A DNA stretch of 64,000 nt from Limnohabitans sp. (GTDB lineage: Bacteria > Pseudomonadota > Gammaproteobacteria > Burkholderiales > Burkholderiaceae_C): contig NZ_JAAVVW010000003.1 in the NCBI RefSeq assembly GCF_023910625.1, forward strand, positions 1,984,001 to 2,048,000, in the 5' to 3' direction. The number at the start of each line of letters is the position of its first letter. Position 1 is the stretch's first letter. The translations under genes and the position numbers were made by a program. The notes beneath the pieces are model-generated. The model was not told the DNA's origin. It ran no database searches and worked only from the letters and a program-made list of their open reading frames with translations. Below are positions 49,589 to 58,984 of this stretch, piece after piece.

Positions 49589-50563
49589 ATGTCTTCTTTT
49601 GCCTCATTTTCTGCCGCGATGAATGCTTGGGTCTGTCCGCTCAAGGATGCCGTGACGGCCCGCATCCAGTCCGAGTTGGGCGCGCGCGTGCGGGCCATGA
49701 CCGGGGCCACGGGCGATGCCCATGATTTTTTGCATCCTGCGGGTGATCCCGGCCTGTTCGGACCGGATGCCGTCACTTGGCAAGTGCATGCGCATTTCGT
49801 GGCCATGATGACGGGCGGCTTGTCTTCGCTGATCTTGCAAGCCTTGCATCCGCGCGCGCTGGCCGCCGTGTGGGACCACTCCAGCTTTCGCACCCAGTTG
49901 CGCGCGCGGCTGGGACGCACCGCTTCTTTTGTGGCCACCACCACCTATGGCGGCACGGCCGCGGCCTTGCAGGCCATCGAGCGGGTCAACCACATCCACG
50001 CCAACATCCGTGGCACCTTGCCCGATGGCCGCTGCTACGTGGCCAACGAGCCCGAACTGATCCGTTGGGTACACCTTGGCGAGACCATCAGCTTTTTGCG
50101 CGCCTACCAGGACCTGTCAATGCAAGCGCTCAGCCCCGCGCAGCAAGACCGGTATTTTTGGGAAATGAGCCGCGTGGGCCAGCGCCTAGGAGCGCAGGAC
50201 TTGCCCGAAACACGCCACCAGGCGCTCACTCAACTGCTGGCTTACCGGCCCGATTTGCTGATGGATGAACGCACCCGCGAGACCATCCACCTGATTGAAA
50301 ACTACCCTTGCGCGCCCAGCGAGCGGCCGCTGGTCATGCTCATGGTGCGAGCCGCCTTTCAGATGCTGCCCGATTGGGCGCTGGACTTGTTGCAGCGCCC
50401 ACGCACTTGCTTGGCCGAGCAAGCTGCCGTGCGCAGCGCCTTGCAAGCCATGGGTGCCTCGCTGGCCTGGGCCTTTGCCGACACGGGCGTGGCGGCACGG
50501 GCGCGCCAGCGGGTCAGCACTTCCCCAGCCGTCAAGGCACCTGGATCGTCTCCAGATACCTGA
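49589..50563 (+). CDS. DUF2236 / MpaB-type oxygenase family protein
   Basis: 324 residues from MSSFASFSAAMNAW. The family pattern includes DPGLFGPDAVTWQVHAHFVAMMTGGLSSLILQALHPRALAAV, RTASFVATTTYGGTAAALQAIERVNHIH and WVHLGETISFLRAY, with conserved His residues that bind haem in the rubber oxygenase (Lcp) relatives. An oxygen-dependent enzyme of unknown substrate. Its 3' end overlaps the cytochrome c gene on the other strand by 32 bases. Confidence 0.88.
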   Translation: MSSFASFSAAMNAWVCPLKDAVTARIQSELGARVRAMTGATGDAHDFLHPAGDPGLFGPDAVTWQVHAHFVAMMTGGLSSLILQALHPRALAAVWDHSSFRTQLRARLGRTASFVATTTYGGTAAALQAIERVNHIHANIRGTLPDGRCYVANEPELIRWVHLGETISFLRAYQDLSMQALSPAQQDRYFWEMSRVGQRLGAQDLPETRHQALTQLLAYRPDLLMDERTRETIHLIENYPCAPSERPLVMLMVRAAFQMLPDWALDLLQRPRTCLAEQAAVRSALQAMGASLAWAFADTGVAARARQRVSTSPAVKAPGSSPDT

Positions 50564-50960
50564 TCAGCGACACGATGCGGTTGCGCGCAGACCACTCGGC
50601 GGTGGTGGGCGAGTCTCCGGTCTGGGTCATGGCGCGGGCCTTGAACTCTTGGCCCCAGACCGGCATTTCGCGCGACCCGTGGGGCCCGCCGTCGCCGGAC
50701 CAACGGCCATCGATGATCTCCCACATCAACTCCTGCGGGAACTTGCCGCCATTGCGCTGTGCAATCTGGGTCAGATCCGACGCTGGCTTGACCAGAAACG
50801 AGCCCATCGGCCCATTGCCCTTGCCCGTCGTGCCGTGGCAACTGGCGCAGTTGTCGCGGTAGTCAGCACGCCCCAAACCCACCGAGGTTTGGGCCCAAGC
50901 CGAAGCGGTGACGCTGAGGATGCTGGCGATGACGGCACGCTGGATGCTGTTGTTATTCAT
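50532..50960 (-). CDS. class I cytochrome c, periplasmic
   Basis: 142 residues. The signal peptide (MNNNSIQRAVIASILSVTASAWAQ) is followed by one haem site CASCH (about 38-42) and a likely axial Met in REMPVWGQEF. Small monohaem c-type cytochrome for electron transfer. The 3' overlap with the convergent DUF2236 gene is unusual. Its redox partner is unknown, although the adjacent oxygenase-like gene is suggestive. Confidence 0.9.
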   Translation of the reverse strand: MNNNSIQRAVIASILSVTASAWAQTSVGLGRADYRDNCASCHGTTGKGNGPMGSFLVKPASDLTQIAQRNGGKFPQELMWEIIDGRWSGDGGPHGSREMPVWGQEFKARAMTQTGDSPTTAEWSARNRIVSLIRYLETIQVP

Positions 50961-51089
50961 GATGGCTCCTGTTGTTTTGGAAAAGCGTCATCATCGGAAA
51001 AACAGCGCCAGGCGTCTGTGCGTTGGCGCGCCAAAGGGCTCAGATCCGGTCACCAGATGCCCATGGGCCCGGTGTCCAGCCGCCGAACA

Positions 51090-52526
51090 TCAGGCGTGGA
51101 AGACGGACACCGTCTTGGTGTTGAGGTAGGCCTCCATCGCCTCGGGGCCACCTTCGGAGCCATAGCCCGAATCCCTCACGCCGCCAAAGGGCAGTTCGGG
51201 CCAGGGCGCGGCCGGCTGGTTGACCCAGAGCATGCCCACTTCGAGGCGCTGACTCAGCTGGTGCAAGGTTTTCATGGAATGGGTGAAGGCGTAAGCGGCC
51301 AGACCAAAGGGCAGGCGGTTGGCTTCGGCAATGGCGTCTTCGATCTTCTCAAAGCTGCGGATGGCGGCAATCGGGCCAAAGGGCTCATTGACCACCACAT
51401 CGGCATCGAGCGGCACATGCGACAGCACGGTGGGCGCAAAGAAATTGCCTTGGGTGCCGATGCGTTCACCGCCTGTCAACACCTTGGCGCCTTTGGCTCG
51501 GGCGTCCTGCACGATGGACTGCATGGCGGCCAAGCGGCGCTCGTTGGCCAATGGGCCCATCTGCGTACCTGCCGTGAGGCCATCGCCCACTTTCAGGGCC
51601 TGCGCTTGCTCGGCAAAACGCTGGGAAAACTCATCCGCAATCGCGTGGTGCACCAAAAAACGGGTGGGCGAAATGCAAACCTGGCCCGCGTTGCGGAACT
51701 TGGCCGCACCCGCAGTCTTCAGGGCCAAACCGATGTCGGCGTCTTCGGCCAGGATCACCGGGGCGTGACCGCCCAGCTCCATGGTCACGCGCTTCATGTG
51801 CTGGCCCGCCAAGGCGGCCAATTGCTTGCCCACTGGCGTGGAGCCGGTGAAGGTGATCTTGCGGATCAATGGATGCGCGATCAGGTAGTTGGAAATTTCG
51901 GCGGGCGTGCCGTACACCAAACCGATGACACCAGCGGGCACACCCGCGTCATGGAAAGCACGGATCAATTCAGCAGGGGCAGCAGGGGTCTCTTCAGGGG
52001 CCTTGACGATGATGGAGCAGCCGGTGGCCAACGCCGCCGACATCTTGCGCACCGCTTGGTTGACCGGAAAGTTCCAGGGCGTGAACGCAGCAACCGGGCC
52101 CACGGGCTGCTTGAGCACCTGCTGTTGCACCTGGAGGTTGCGCGGCGGCACGATGCGACCATACACGCGGCGGCCTTCCTCGGCAAACCATTCGATGATG
52201 TCGGCAGCCGTCATGGCTTCGGCCTTGGCTTCAGCCAGGGGTTTGCCTTGTTCCTGGGTGAGCAGCTCGGCAATGTGCGGGGCACGCTCGCGCATCAGCG
52301 CGGCAGCTTTGCGCAGGATGGCGCTGCGCTCGTTGGCGGGGGTGTCGCGCCAGATTTCAAAACCCTTTTGCGCGGCTTGCGCAGCACGCTCCAAGTCGGG
52401 CACACCGGCATGGGCCAAGCGGCCAATTTCGGTGCCGGTGGAGGGGTTGAACACGGGCAGGCTGCGACCGCCCTCGGCGTCGCACCATTGACCGTTGATG
52501 AAGAGTTGGGTATTTGGGTAGGTCAT
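51090..52526 (-). CDS. gabD: succinate-semialdehyde dehydrogenase
   Basis: 478 residues from [14 protein letters not shown]. Aldehyde dehydrogenase superfamily with [13 protein letters not shown], the NAD(P)-fold [11 protein letters not shown], catalytic Glu in [10 protein letters not shown] and catalytic Cys in [11 protein letters not shown]. It is the GabD/SSADH branch by overall pattern, oxidising succinic semialdehyde to succinate; other short aldehydes are possible. No GABA transaminase is adjacent. A perfect inverted repeat precedes the start. Confidence 0.88.
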   Translation of the reverse strand: MTYPNTQLFINGQWCDAEGGRSLPVFNPSTGTEIGRLAHAGVPDLERAAQAAQKGFEIWRDTPANERSAILRKAAALMRERAPHIAELLTQEQGKPLAEAKAEAMTAADIIEWFAEEGRRVYGRIVPPRNLQVQQQVLKQPVGPVAAFTPWNFPVNQAVRKMSAALATGCSIIVKAPEETPAAPAELIRAFHDAGVPAGVIGLVYGTPAEISNYLIAHPLIRKITFTGSTPVGKQLAALAGQHMKRVTMELGGHAPVILAEDADIGLALKTAGAAKFRNAGQVCISPTRFLVHHAIADEFSQRFAEQAQALKVGDGLTAGTQMGPLANERRLAAMQSIVQDARAKGAKVLTGGERIGTQGNFFAPTVLSHVPLDADVVVNEPFGPIAAIRSFEKIEDAIAEANRLPFGLAAYAFTHSMKTLHQLSQRLEVGMLWVNQPAAPWPELPFGGVRDSGYGSEGGPEAMEAYLNTKTVSVFHA

Positions 52527-52548
52527 GGGTTGTTCCAGAAATCGGGAG

Positions 52549-52591
52549 TCGGGCGACAAACCACCCGAACAAAGGCCAGATTGTCGCCCGA
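52549..52591. promoter_or_regulatory. long inverted repeat upstream of gabD
   Basis: TCGGGCGACAA (52549-52559) and TTGTCGCCCGA (52581-52591) are perfect 11-bp arms 21 bases apart. The repeat lies 22 bases upstream of the gabD start, in a 332-base interval that holds no other gene before the universal stress gene. It may be an operator or an mRNA-leader hairpin. Confidence 0.5.
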
Positions 52592-52858
52592 TTTAGCGTC
52601 ATGGCGGTCAAGCACGGGACAGGCCCCGGTCCGCATCACCCTCCGGCATAAATCCGGGGACATCACACAATTGACCTTCTGATGGATGGTGCGCCGGCCA
52701 GCACGGGCCTAACATCAACCCCTGATTGATCCCACGCAAGTGCCTGGGCTGAGCAGGAAAGGCAATGCATGAACTTGGCCACAGCATCGACCGCTGGCTT
52801 GCCATGCGCCGCACCACTGGACCGTGCACTGCATCACTTTTTGCTTCAGGAGATCTGC

Positions 52859-53299
52859 ATGAGCCTTTTCAAGAAAATCCTGGTGCCCATTGATGGCAGC
52901 GACACGGCCGACAAAGCCATGCGCGTGGCGCTGGATATGGCGCACGAGTCCTTGGCCAGCGTGCGGTTTTTGCACGTCATGGATGACGTGCGTTACTTCA
53001 GCAGCTACGAGTTATCGGACGATCTGCACACCTGCGCTTTCGACAACGCCAAAAAAATATTGCAAAACGCGATGGACGCTGCGGCGGCCCTGAGTGTGAA
53101 CGCCGATACCCAACTGCTCAACAAACCCGGCCAGCGCCTTGGCGAAAACGTGGCCGATGAAGCGGCAAGCTGGGGGGCAGACTTGGTGGTCGTGGGCAGC
53201 CACGGCCGCAGGGGACTGGGTCGCATGCTGTTGGGCAGCGGGGCCGAACAGGTCATGCGTTTGTGCCCCGTACCAGTGCTGATGGTGCGGGGGGCATGA
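52859..53299 (+). CDS. universal stress protein (UspA family)
   Basis: 146 residues from MSLFKKILVPIDGSD. The ATP-binding pattern is intact: VPIDGSDTADKAM, then VVVGSHGRRGLGRMLLGSGAEQVM near the C-terminus (G-2x-G-9x-G-S/T type). Single Usp domain. Expression is usually induced by stationary phase or stress. It is divergent from gabD; glpK converges on it downstream. Confidence 0.95.
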   Translation: MSLFKKILVPIDGSDTADKAMRVALDMAHESLASVRFLHVMDDVRYFSSYELSDDLHTCAFDNAKKILQNAMDAAAALSVNADTQLLNKPGQRLGENVADEAASWGADLVVVGSHGRRGLGRMLLGSGAEQVMRLCPVPVLMVRGA

Positions 53300-53454
53300 T
53301 CGGCCTTGTGCCAACATAGGCAGCATGGCAGCGCCTGTCGATCACGTCACGCCCGTCCGCGCGCCCAGTTGCGCGTTAGGGCGACCGTTGCGGCATCGTT
53401 TTTGACGATTGGTCTTCAAGCGACCGGCAACCATCGTGACAAAGCGGGTTTCGG

Positions 53455-54948
53455 CTAGGCCGCTACCGTCTGGCGCACCGCATGCTCCCACTGCGCCATT
53501 TTTTCTGCCGCCCGCTCGCGCGACAGCGTAGGGTGGAAGGTGCGTTCGGCGCGCCACAGTGAAGTCAGCTCCTCCAGCCCAGAGTACAGCCCGGTGTGAA
53601 GGCCGGCCAGATAGGCGGCGCCCAGCGCAGTGGTCTCGATCACCGCAGGCCGCACCACCGGAATGCCCAGCAGGTCGGCTTGAAACTGCATCAACAAATC
53701 GTTCACGCAAGCGCCGCCGTCCACCCGAAGTTCGCTCACCGGCACGCCACCTGCGGCCACGGCATCGCGGCTCATGGCGTCGAGCAATGCAGCGCTTTGG
53801 AAGGCAATACTTTCAAGGGCAGCGCGCGCAATGTGGGCCATGGTGGTGCCTCGTGTCAGGCCGGTAATACTGCCGCGGGTCTCGGGCTGCCAGTAGGGTG
53901 CGCCAAGGCCCGTGAAGGCTGGCACCAGCACCACGCCCCCCGCATCGGGCACGCTTTGGGCGAGTGCCTGCACCTCCCTGCTGGATTCGATGGCGCGCAG
54001 TCCGTCTCGCAGCCACTGCACCACCGCGCCACCTATGAACACGCTGCCCTCCATCGCAAACCGGGGGTTGCCGGGCGGTTGCGCGGCGGCAGTGGTGATC
54101 AGGCCATTTTGGCTCACCTGAAAGCGCTCGCCGGTGTGCATCAACATGAAGCAACCGGTGCCGTAGGTGTTCTTGGCCATGCCAGCACGAAAGCAGGCCT
54201 GACCAAACAGGGCGCTTTGTTGGTCACCTCCCACGCCGCTGATCTCGAGCGGGGCGCCCAGCCACTGCGCACTTATTTGACCAAAGTGCCCGCTCGACGG
54301 CAGGGCCTGTGGCATCAAACTGACCGGTATGTCCAACGCTGCCAGCAGCTCATCGTCCCACCGCCGGGTATGGATATTGAACAGCATGGTGCGCGATGCA
54401 TTGCTGATGTCGGTGACGTGCCGTGCACCACCGCTGAGTTGCCAGATCAGCCAACTGTCGACCGTGCCGAAGGCCAGTTCGCCGCGTTCGGCTTGGGCAC
54501 GCGCGCCGGGTACCTTATCCAGGATCCACTTGAGCTTGGTGCCAGAGAAATACGCATCAATGCGCAAGCCTGTCTTTTGCAACACGGTGTCAGTCAGACC
54601 CTGTTCGCGCAGCGTGGTACAGGTGCTTTCTGCTCGGCGATCCTGCCAGACGATGGCGTTGTACACCGGCTCACCGGTCTTTCGGTTCCATACCAGCGTG
54701 GTTTCACGCTGGTTGGTGATGCCTACGGCATGGATCTGGCTGGCCTGTAAGTTGGCTTTATTCAGGGCCTCGCGCGCGGTGGCCAGTTGGCTCTGCCACA
54801 AATCTAAAGGCTTGTGTTCCACCCATCCCGGCTGTGGGTAGATCTGCGGAAATTCCCTTTGGGCCATGCTCACGACACGGCCGGCATGATCGAAGACGAT
54901 GCTGCGAGAACTCGAAGTGCCCTGATCCAGAGCCAAAAGGTAGGTCAT
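53455..54948 (-). CDS. glpK: glycerol kinase
   Basis: 497 residues. It phosphorylates glycerol to sn-glycerol-3-phosphate. It starts [20 protein letters not shown]. It has [38 protein letters not shown] and [22 protein letters not shown]. It is the second gene after glpR on this strand, 42 bases downstream of it, and functionally linked to the divergent glpSTPQUV-glpD operon. Confidence 0.97.
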   Translation of the reverse strand: MTYLLALDQGTSSSRSIVFDHAGRVVSMAQREFPQIYPQPGWVEHKPLDLWQSQLATAREALNKANLQASQIHAVGITNQRETTLVWNRKTGEPVYNAIVWQDRRAESTCTTLREQGLTDTVLQKTGLRIDAYFSGTKLKWILDKVPGARAQAERGELAFGTVDSWLIWQLSGGARHVTDISNASRTMLFNIHTRRWDDELLAALDIPVSLMPQALPSSGHFGQISAQWLGAPLEISGVGGDQQSALFGQACFRAGMAKNTYGTGCFMLMHTGERFQVSQNGLITTAAAQPPGNPRFAMEGSVFIGGAVVQWLRDGLRAIESSREVQALAQSVPDAGGVVLVPAFTGLGAPYWQPETRGSITGLTRGTTMAHIARAALESIAFQSAALLDAMSRDAVAAGGVPVSELRVDGGACVNDLLMQFQADLLGIPVVRPAVIETTALGAAYLAGLHTGLYSGLEELTSLWRAERTFHPTLSRERAAEKMAQWEHAVRQTVAA

Positions 54949-54990
54949 ATTGAAAACGGTTAAACAGATGGATTGGGCTCGCGAAACGAC

Positions 54991-55773
54991 TCAATCGGTA
55001 TTGGGTTCGGTATCACACAGCACGCATTTCACGTTGCCCAGCGCCAGCTGTTCGTCGAATGGCGAAGGCGGGGGCTGGTCGGTGAACAGCACGTCGATGT
55101 CATCGAGCCGTGCCAGCTCCACCATGGCCGATCGGTTGAACTTGCTGTGGTCGGCGGCCAACCACACTTCGCGCGAATGTTCAACAATGGTACGCGCCAC
55201 TTTCACTTCGCGGTAGTCAAAGTCACGCAATGTGCCATCGGCTTCGATACCGCTGATGCCAATCAGGCCGATATCGACCTTGAACTGACGCATGAAGTCC
55301 ACAGTGGCCTCGCCAACGATGCCCTGGTCCCCACTGCGCACCTGCCCTCCGGCCACGATCACCTCGCAGTCCGGGTAGGTGCTCATCACAGACGCAATGT
55401 GCAGGTTGTTGGTGATCACGCGCAGGCCCTGGTGGTGCCGCAGCTCGTGCGCTACCGCCTCTATGGTGGTGCCGATGTTCATGATCAGGGAGCATCCGTT
55501 GGGCACACGGCTTGCCACCGCCCGCGCGATGCAGATCTTGGCCTGCGATGACATGCGTTGGCGTTGTCGGTAGGCAATGTTCTCGGTGGTCGAGACAGGC
55601 TGCCGCACCCCGCCGTGAAATCGGGACAGCAACCCCGCCTCAACGAGACGCTTCACGTCGCGCCGCACGGTCTGTAGCGTGACACCAAAACGCTCGGCCA
55701 GAGCCTCAATGGTTTGGGGGCTGCTGGCGCGTACTGCGTCCAACAGTTGGGTATGGCGCGGATTCAGGTTCAT
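54991..55773 (-). CDS. glpR: DeoR-family repressor GlpR
   Basis: 260 residues from MNLNPRHTQLLDAVRASSP. DeoR-type HTH (TIEALAERFGVTLQTVRRDVKRLVEAGLLSRFHGG) and the sugar-phosphate-sensing domain (IGTTIEAVAHEL, VIVAGGQVRSGDQGIVGEATVDFM, IGISGIEADG, FTDQ). It represses the glp genes and is relieved by glycerol-3-phosphate in relatives. The frame is open far upstream, but conserved sequence starts at 55773. It diverges from glpS. Confidence 0.94.
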   Translation of the reverse strand: MNLNPRHTQLLDAVRASSPQTIEALAERFGVTLQTVRRDVKRLVEAGLLSRFHGGVRQPVSTTENIAYRQRQRMSSQAKICIARAVASRVPNGCSLIMNIGTTIEAVAHELRHHQGLRVITNNLHIASVMSTYPDCEVIVAGGQVRSGDQGIVGEATVDFMRQFKVDIGLIGISGIEADGTLRDFDYREVKVARTIVEHSREVWLAADHSKFNRSAMVELARLDDIDVLFTDQPPPSPFDEQLALGNVKCVLCDTEPNTD

Positions 55774-55810
55774 GGGGTACAGGATAGACGGGCCAAGATA
55801 AATCTGTACT

Positions 55811-55913
55811 CGAACATAACGGAAAATAAAAAGAGCCTGATAAGGGTTAACACTGAATCCAAAAGAACAGAAACGAACAATAAAATCTCCAAACGAACGA
55901 ATCAATTTGTTCG
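55811..55913. promoter_or_regulatory. cluster of CGAAC half-sites, candidate GlpR operators
   Basis: CGAACAT (55811-55817), CGAACAA (55874-55880) and CGAACG (55894-55899), with an inverted TGTTCG (55908-55913), lie in the AT-rich glpR-glpS gap. Starts are 63 and 20 bases apart, close to 6 and 2 helical turns. E. coli GlpR operators are built on the same TTCG/CGAA cores. Confidence 0.6.
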
Positions 55914-55941
55914 CAGGGTGTTTCTTTTTACTGGAGATCGA

Positions 55942-57018
55942 ATGCAGCTTTCTCTGGAGCTGGTGGGCAAGACGGTGGGGCCTTCGGTCCACCTGCACCC
56001 CCAAAGCCTCACACTGGTGCCCGGCTGCGTCACGGTTCTGCTGGGCGCCACTCAGGCCGGCAAAACCAGCCTGATGCGCATCATGGCCGGCCTGGATGTG
56101 CCCACCACCGGACGCGTGCTGGCAGATGGCGTCGACGTGACCCGGGTTGCGGTTCGGCAGCGCAACGTGGCCATGGTCTACCAGCAGTTCGTCAATTACC
56201 CATCCATGACGGTGGCTCAGAACATCGCATCCCCCATGAAGCTTCGTGGCGAAAGGGACATCGACCACAAGGTGCAGGACCTGGCTGCTCGATTGCACAT
56301 CGAGGTGTTTCTGGACCGTCTGCCCTCCGAACTGTCGGGCGGCCAGCAACAACGCGTTGCGCTGGCCCGCGCCCTGGCCAAAGGGGCACCGCTGATGTTG
56401 TTGGATGAACCCCTGGTGAATCTCGACTACAAGCTGCGCGAGGAATTGCGCGAAGAACTCACCCTGCTGTTTTCCAGTGGCGAGTCCACCGTTGTCTACG
56501 CCACCACCGAACCCGGCGAGGCCTTGCTGCTGGGCGGCTATACGGCTGTGATGGATGCTGGCGAATTGCTCCAGTATGGCCCCACGGCCGAGTTGTTTCA
56601 TGCCCCGCAGAGCATCCGCGTAGCCCGGGCCTTCAGCGACCCGCCCATGAATCTCGTGCCGGCCGAGGCAGTGAACGGCGGTGCGCGCGTTGGCGGTGGT
56701 GCGGTATGGCCACTGGCCTTGCCGGCCAACGCACCGGGCCAGCTTGTGCTCGGTGTGCGCGCCGGCGGCCTGCGCGATCAGGCCCGGCCATTCGACGTGA
56801 CACTGACTGGCCGCGTCGAGCTGGCAGAAATCGCCGGCTCCGACACCTTTGTCCATGTCCACACCGCGGTGGGCAACCTTGTGGCCCAGCTTCCCGGTGT
56901 GCATGACTGTCCGCTGGGTGCACCCATCACGCTCTACCTGAACCCCGAGAGCCTGTTTGTCTTTGATGCCGCAGGCCCGCTGGTGCGGGCCCCGGCCCGA
57001 CCCGGAAAGGTCGCCTGA
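55942..57018 (+). CDS. glpS: glycerol-3-phosphate ABC importer ATPase GlpS
   Basis: 358 residues from MQLSLELVGKTVGPSVHLHP. Walker A GATQAGKTS is at 35-43, Q-loop YQQFVNYPSMTV, signature LSGGQQQR near 131, Walker B LMLLDEPLVNLD near 155. The position of the H-loop histidine reads VVYATTEPGEAL, so the catalytic His is absent. A C-terminal TOBE-like region follows. It pairs with GlpT, whose gene starts at a TGATG overlap. Confidence 0.92.
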   Translation: MQLSLELVGKTVGPSVHLHPQSLTLVPGCVTVLLGATQAGKTSLMRIMAGLDVPTTGRVLADGVDVTRVAVRQRNVAMVYQQFVNYPSMTVAQNIASPMKLRGERDIDHKVQDLAARLHIEVFLDRLPSELSGGQQQRVALARALAKGAPLMLLDEPLVNLDYKLREELREELTLLFSSGESTVVYATTEPGEALLLGGYTAVMDAGELLQYGPTAELFHAPQSIRVARAFSDPPMNLVPAEAVNGGARVGGGAVWPLALPANAPGQLVLGVRAGGLRDQARPFDVTLTGRVELAEIAGSDTFVHVHTAVGNLVAQLPGVHDCPLGAPITLYLNPESLFVFDAAGPLVRAPARPGKVA

Positions 57019-58094
57019 TGGCCCGCATCGAACTCGACCTGGCTCATGCCTACAGGGCCAACCCCCAGCGCGACGAGGATTACGCCCTGCTGCCGCTGAA
57101 GATGACCTTCGAGGACGGCGGTGCCTATGCCCTGTTGGGTCCGTCGGGCTGTGGCAAGACCACCATGCTCAACATCATGTCGGGGCTGCTGCAGCCCTCG
57201 CAGGGCTGGGTGAAATTCGATGGCCATGATGTCACCCGCATGAGCCCGCAGCAGCGCAACATCGCTCAGGTGTTCCAATTCCCGGTCATCTACGACACCA
57301 TGACCGTAGCGCAGAACCTGGCCTTTCCACTGAAGAACCGAAAGGTACAGGCCAGCGAGATCAAGGCGCGTGTGGGCCGCATCGCCGAGATGCTGGAAAT
57401 GAGCCACCAACTCGACATGCGCGCAGCCGGACTGAGCGCGGATCAAAAACAGAAGATCTCGCTGGGTCGCGGGCTCGTGCGCTCCGATGTGTCTGCCATT
57501 TTGTTCGACGAACCGTTGACCGTGATCGACCCGCACCTGAAATGGCAACTTCGCCGCAAGCTCAAACAAATCCACCACGAGCTCAAGCTCACCCTGATCT
57601 ACGTCACGCACGACCAGGTGGAGGCACTCACTTTCGCCAATGAGGTGGTGGTCATGTCGCGCGGCAAGGCGGTGCAGGTGGGGCCGGCCGAGGCCCTGTT
57701 CGAGCGGCCGGCCCATACTTTTGTGGGCCACTTCATCGGTTCGCCCGGGATGAACTTTCTGCCCGCCCGAATCGAAACAGGAAAGTTGCTGGTGCTGAAC
57801 CAGGTGCTTGAGGTGCCTGCCGGTCGCACGCTGCCAGTCGGTCCGATCACGCTGGGTATCCGACCAGAGTATCTGTCTTTATCGACTGAAGGTTGCGCGG
57901 GTAGCCTTGCAGCCCAGGTGCTGCGGGTGCAAGACATCGGCACCTGTCAAATGGTCACCTGCCAAATGGATGTATACATTCTGAAAGTCCGTCTCTCACC
58001 AGCATCCGCTGTGCCGCAACCTGGCGACACTGTCCACTTGCAGGTGCTGGGCGAGCACACATGCTTCTATCAAAACGAGGTTCTCGTGTCATGA
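57018..58094 (+). CDS. glpT: glycerol-3-phosphate ABC importer ATPase GlpT
   Basis: 358 residues. Walker A GPSGCGKTT is at 41-49, Walker B AILFDEPLTVIDP, and H-loop YVTHDQVEAL is intact (His about 197). The signature motif is degenerate, LSADQKQK in place of LSGGQ (about 140). A C-terminal TOBE-like domain follows. With GlpS it should form a heterodimer with one canonical and one degenerate ATP site. It is not the E. coli MFS GlpT. Confidence 0.92.
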   Translation: MARIELDLAHAYRANPQRDEDYALLPLKMTFEDGGAYALLGPSGCGKTTMLNIMSGLLQPSQGWVKFDGHDVTRMSPQQRNIAQVFQFPVIYDTMTVAQNLAFPLKNRKVQASEIKARVGRIAEMLEMSHQLDMRAAGLSADQKQKISLGRGLVRSDVSAILFDEPLTVIDPHLKWQLRRKLKQIHHELKLTLIYVTHDQVEALTFANEVVVMSRGKAVQVGPAEALFERPAHTFVGHFIGSPGMNFLPARIETGKLLVLNQVLEVPAGRTLPVGPITLGIRPEYLSLSTEGCAGSLAAQVLRVQDIGTCQMVTCQMDVYILKVRLSPASAVPQPGDTVHLQVLGEHTCFYQNEVLVS

Positions 58095-58984
58095 GTGCCA
58101 CCACCAAACCCGTCAATCAGAAAGCCTGGTTTCTGGTGCTGCCCGTCGTTGTGTGCGTGGCGTTCTCTGCCATCTTGCCACTGATGACGGTTGTCAATTA
58201 CTCGGTCCAGGACATCCTGTCGCCAGATCGCCGAGTCTTTGTCGGCACCGAATGGTTTGCCGCCGTGATGCGGGACGAGGATCTCCACGGCGCTTTGTGG
58301 CGGCAGATACAGTTCTCGCTCGCGGTGCTGCTGATCGAGATCCCTCTGGGCATCGCACTGGCTTTGTCCATGCCAGCACAGGGCTGGAAGGCCTCGGCGG
58401 TACTGGTGATCGTGGCACTGTCTCTGCTGATCCCATGGAACGTTGTGGGCACCATCTGGCAAATCTTCGGTCGGGCCGACATCGGCATGCTGGGGTATTA
58501 CCTGCAGCAGGCAGGCTTTGACTACAGCTACACCGGCAAGGCTTCGCACGCTTGGTGGACCGTGTTGGTCATGGACGTGTGGCACTGGACACCCTTGGTG
58601 GCCTTACTGGCCTATGCCGGCCTGCGAAGCATCCCCGATGCCTATTACCAAGCCGCCAGCATCGACGGCGCAAGCAAGTGGGCCGTGTTCCGCTATATCC
58701 AGTTGCCCAAGATGCGAGGGGTGCTGATGATTGCGGTGCTGCTGCGTTTTATGGACAGCTTCATGATCTACACCGAGCCTTTCGTACTCACCGGAGGAGG
58801 GCCTGGCAGTGCCACCACGTTCCTGTCGCAGTACCTGACCACCAAGGCAGTGGGGCAGTTCGACGTCGGCCCGGCAGCCGCCTTCTCCCTGATCTATTTT
58901 TTCATCATCCTGCTGTTTTGCTTCGTGCTCTACAACTGGATGCAGAGCCTGGGCGCATCCCAGAAGGAGGCGACTCATGGTTAA
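58091..58984 (+). CDS. glpP: ABC importer permease GlpP
   Basis: 297 residues from MSATTKPVNQKAWFLVLP. Six or so membrane segments with the EAA-type loop YYQAASIDGASKWAVFRYIQLPKM that docks to the ATPases, and LTGGGPGSATTFLSQYL. It overlaps glpT by 4 bases and glpQ by 8. It forms the channel with GlpQ. Confidence 0.93.
   Translation: MSATTKPVNQKAWFLVLPVVVCVAFSAILPLMTVVNYSVQDILSPDRRVFVGTEWFAAVMRDEDLHGALWRQIQFSLAVLLIEIPLGIALALSMPAQGWKASAVLVIVALSLLIPWNVVGTIWQIFGRADIGMLGYYLQQAGFDYSYTGKASHAWWTVLVMDVWHWTPLVALLAYAGLRSIPDAYYQAASIDGASKWAVFRYIQLPKMRGVLMIAVLLRFMDSFMIYTEPFVLTGGGPGSATTFLSQYLTTKAVGQFDVGPAAAFSLIYFFIILLFCFVLYNWMQSLGASQKEATHG

Noticed and set aside
54991-56904. 637-codon minus-strand frame that would extend GlpR by 377 residues.
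   Set aside because: The extension is antisense to glpS and crosses the AT-rich promoter region. DeoR homology begins at 55773.
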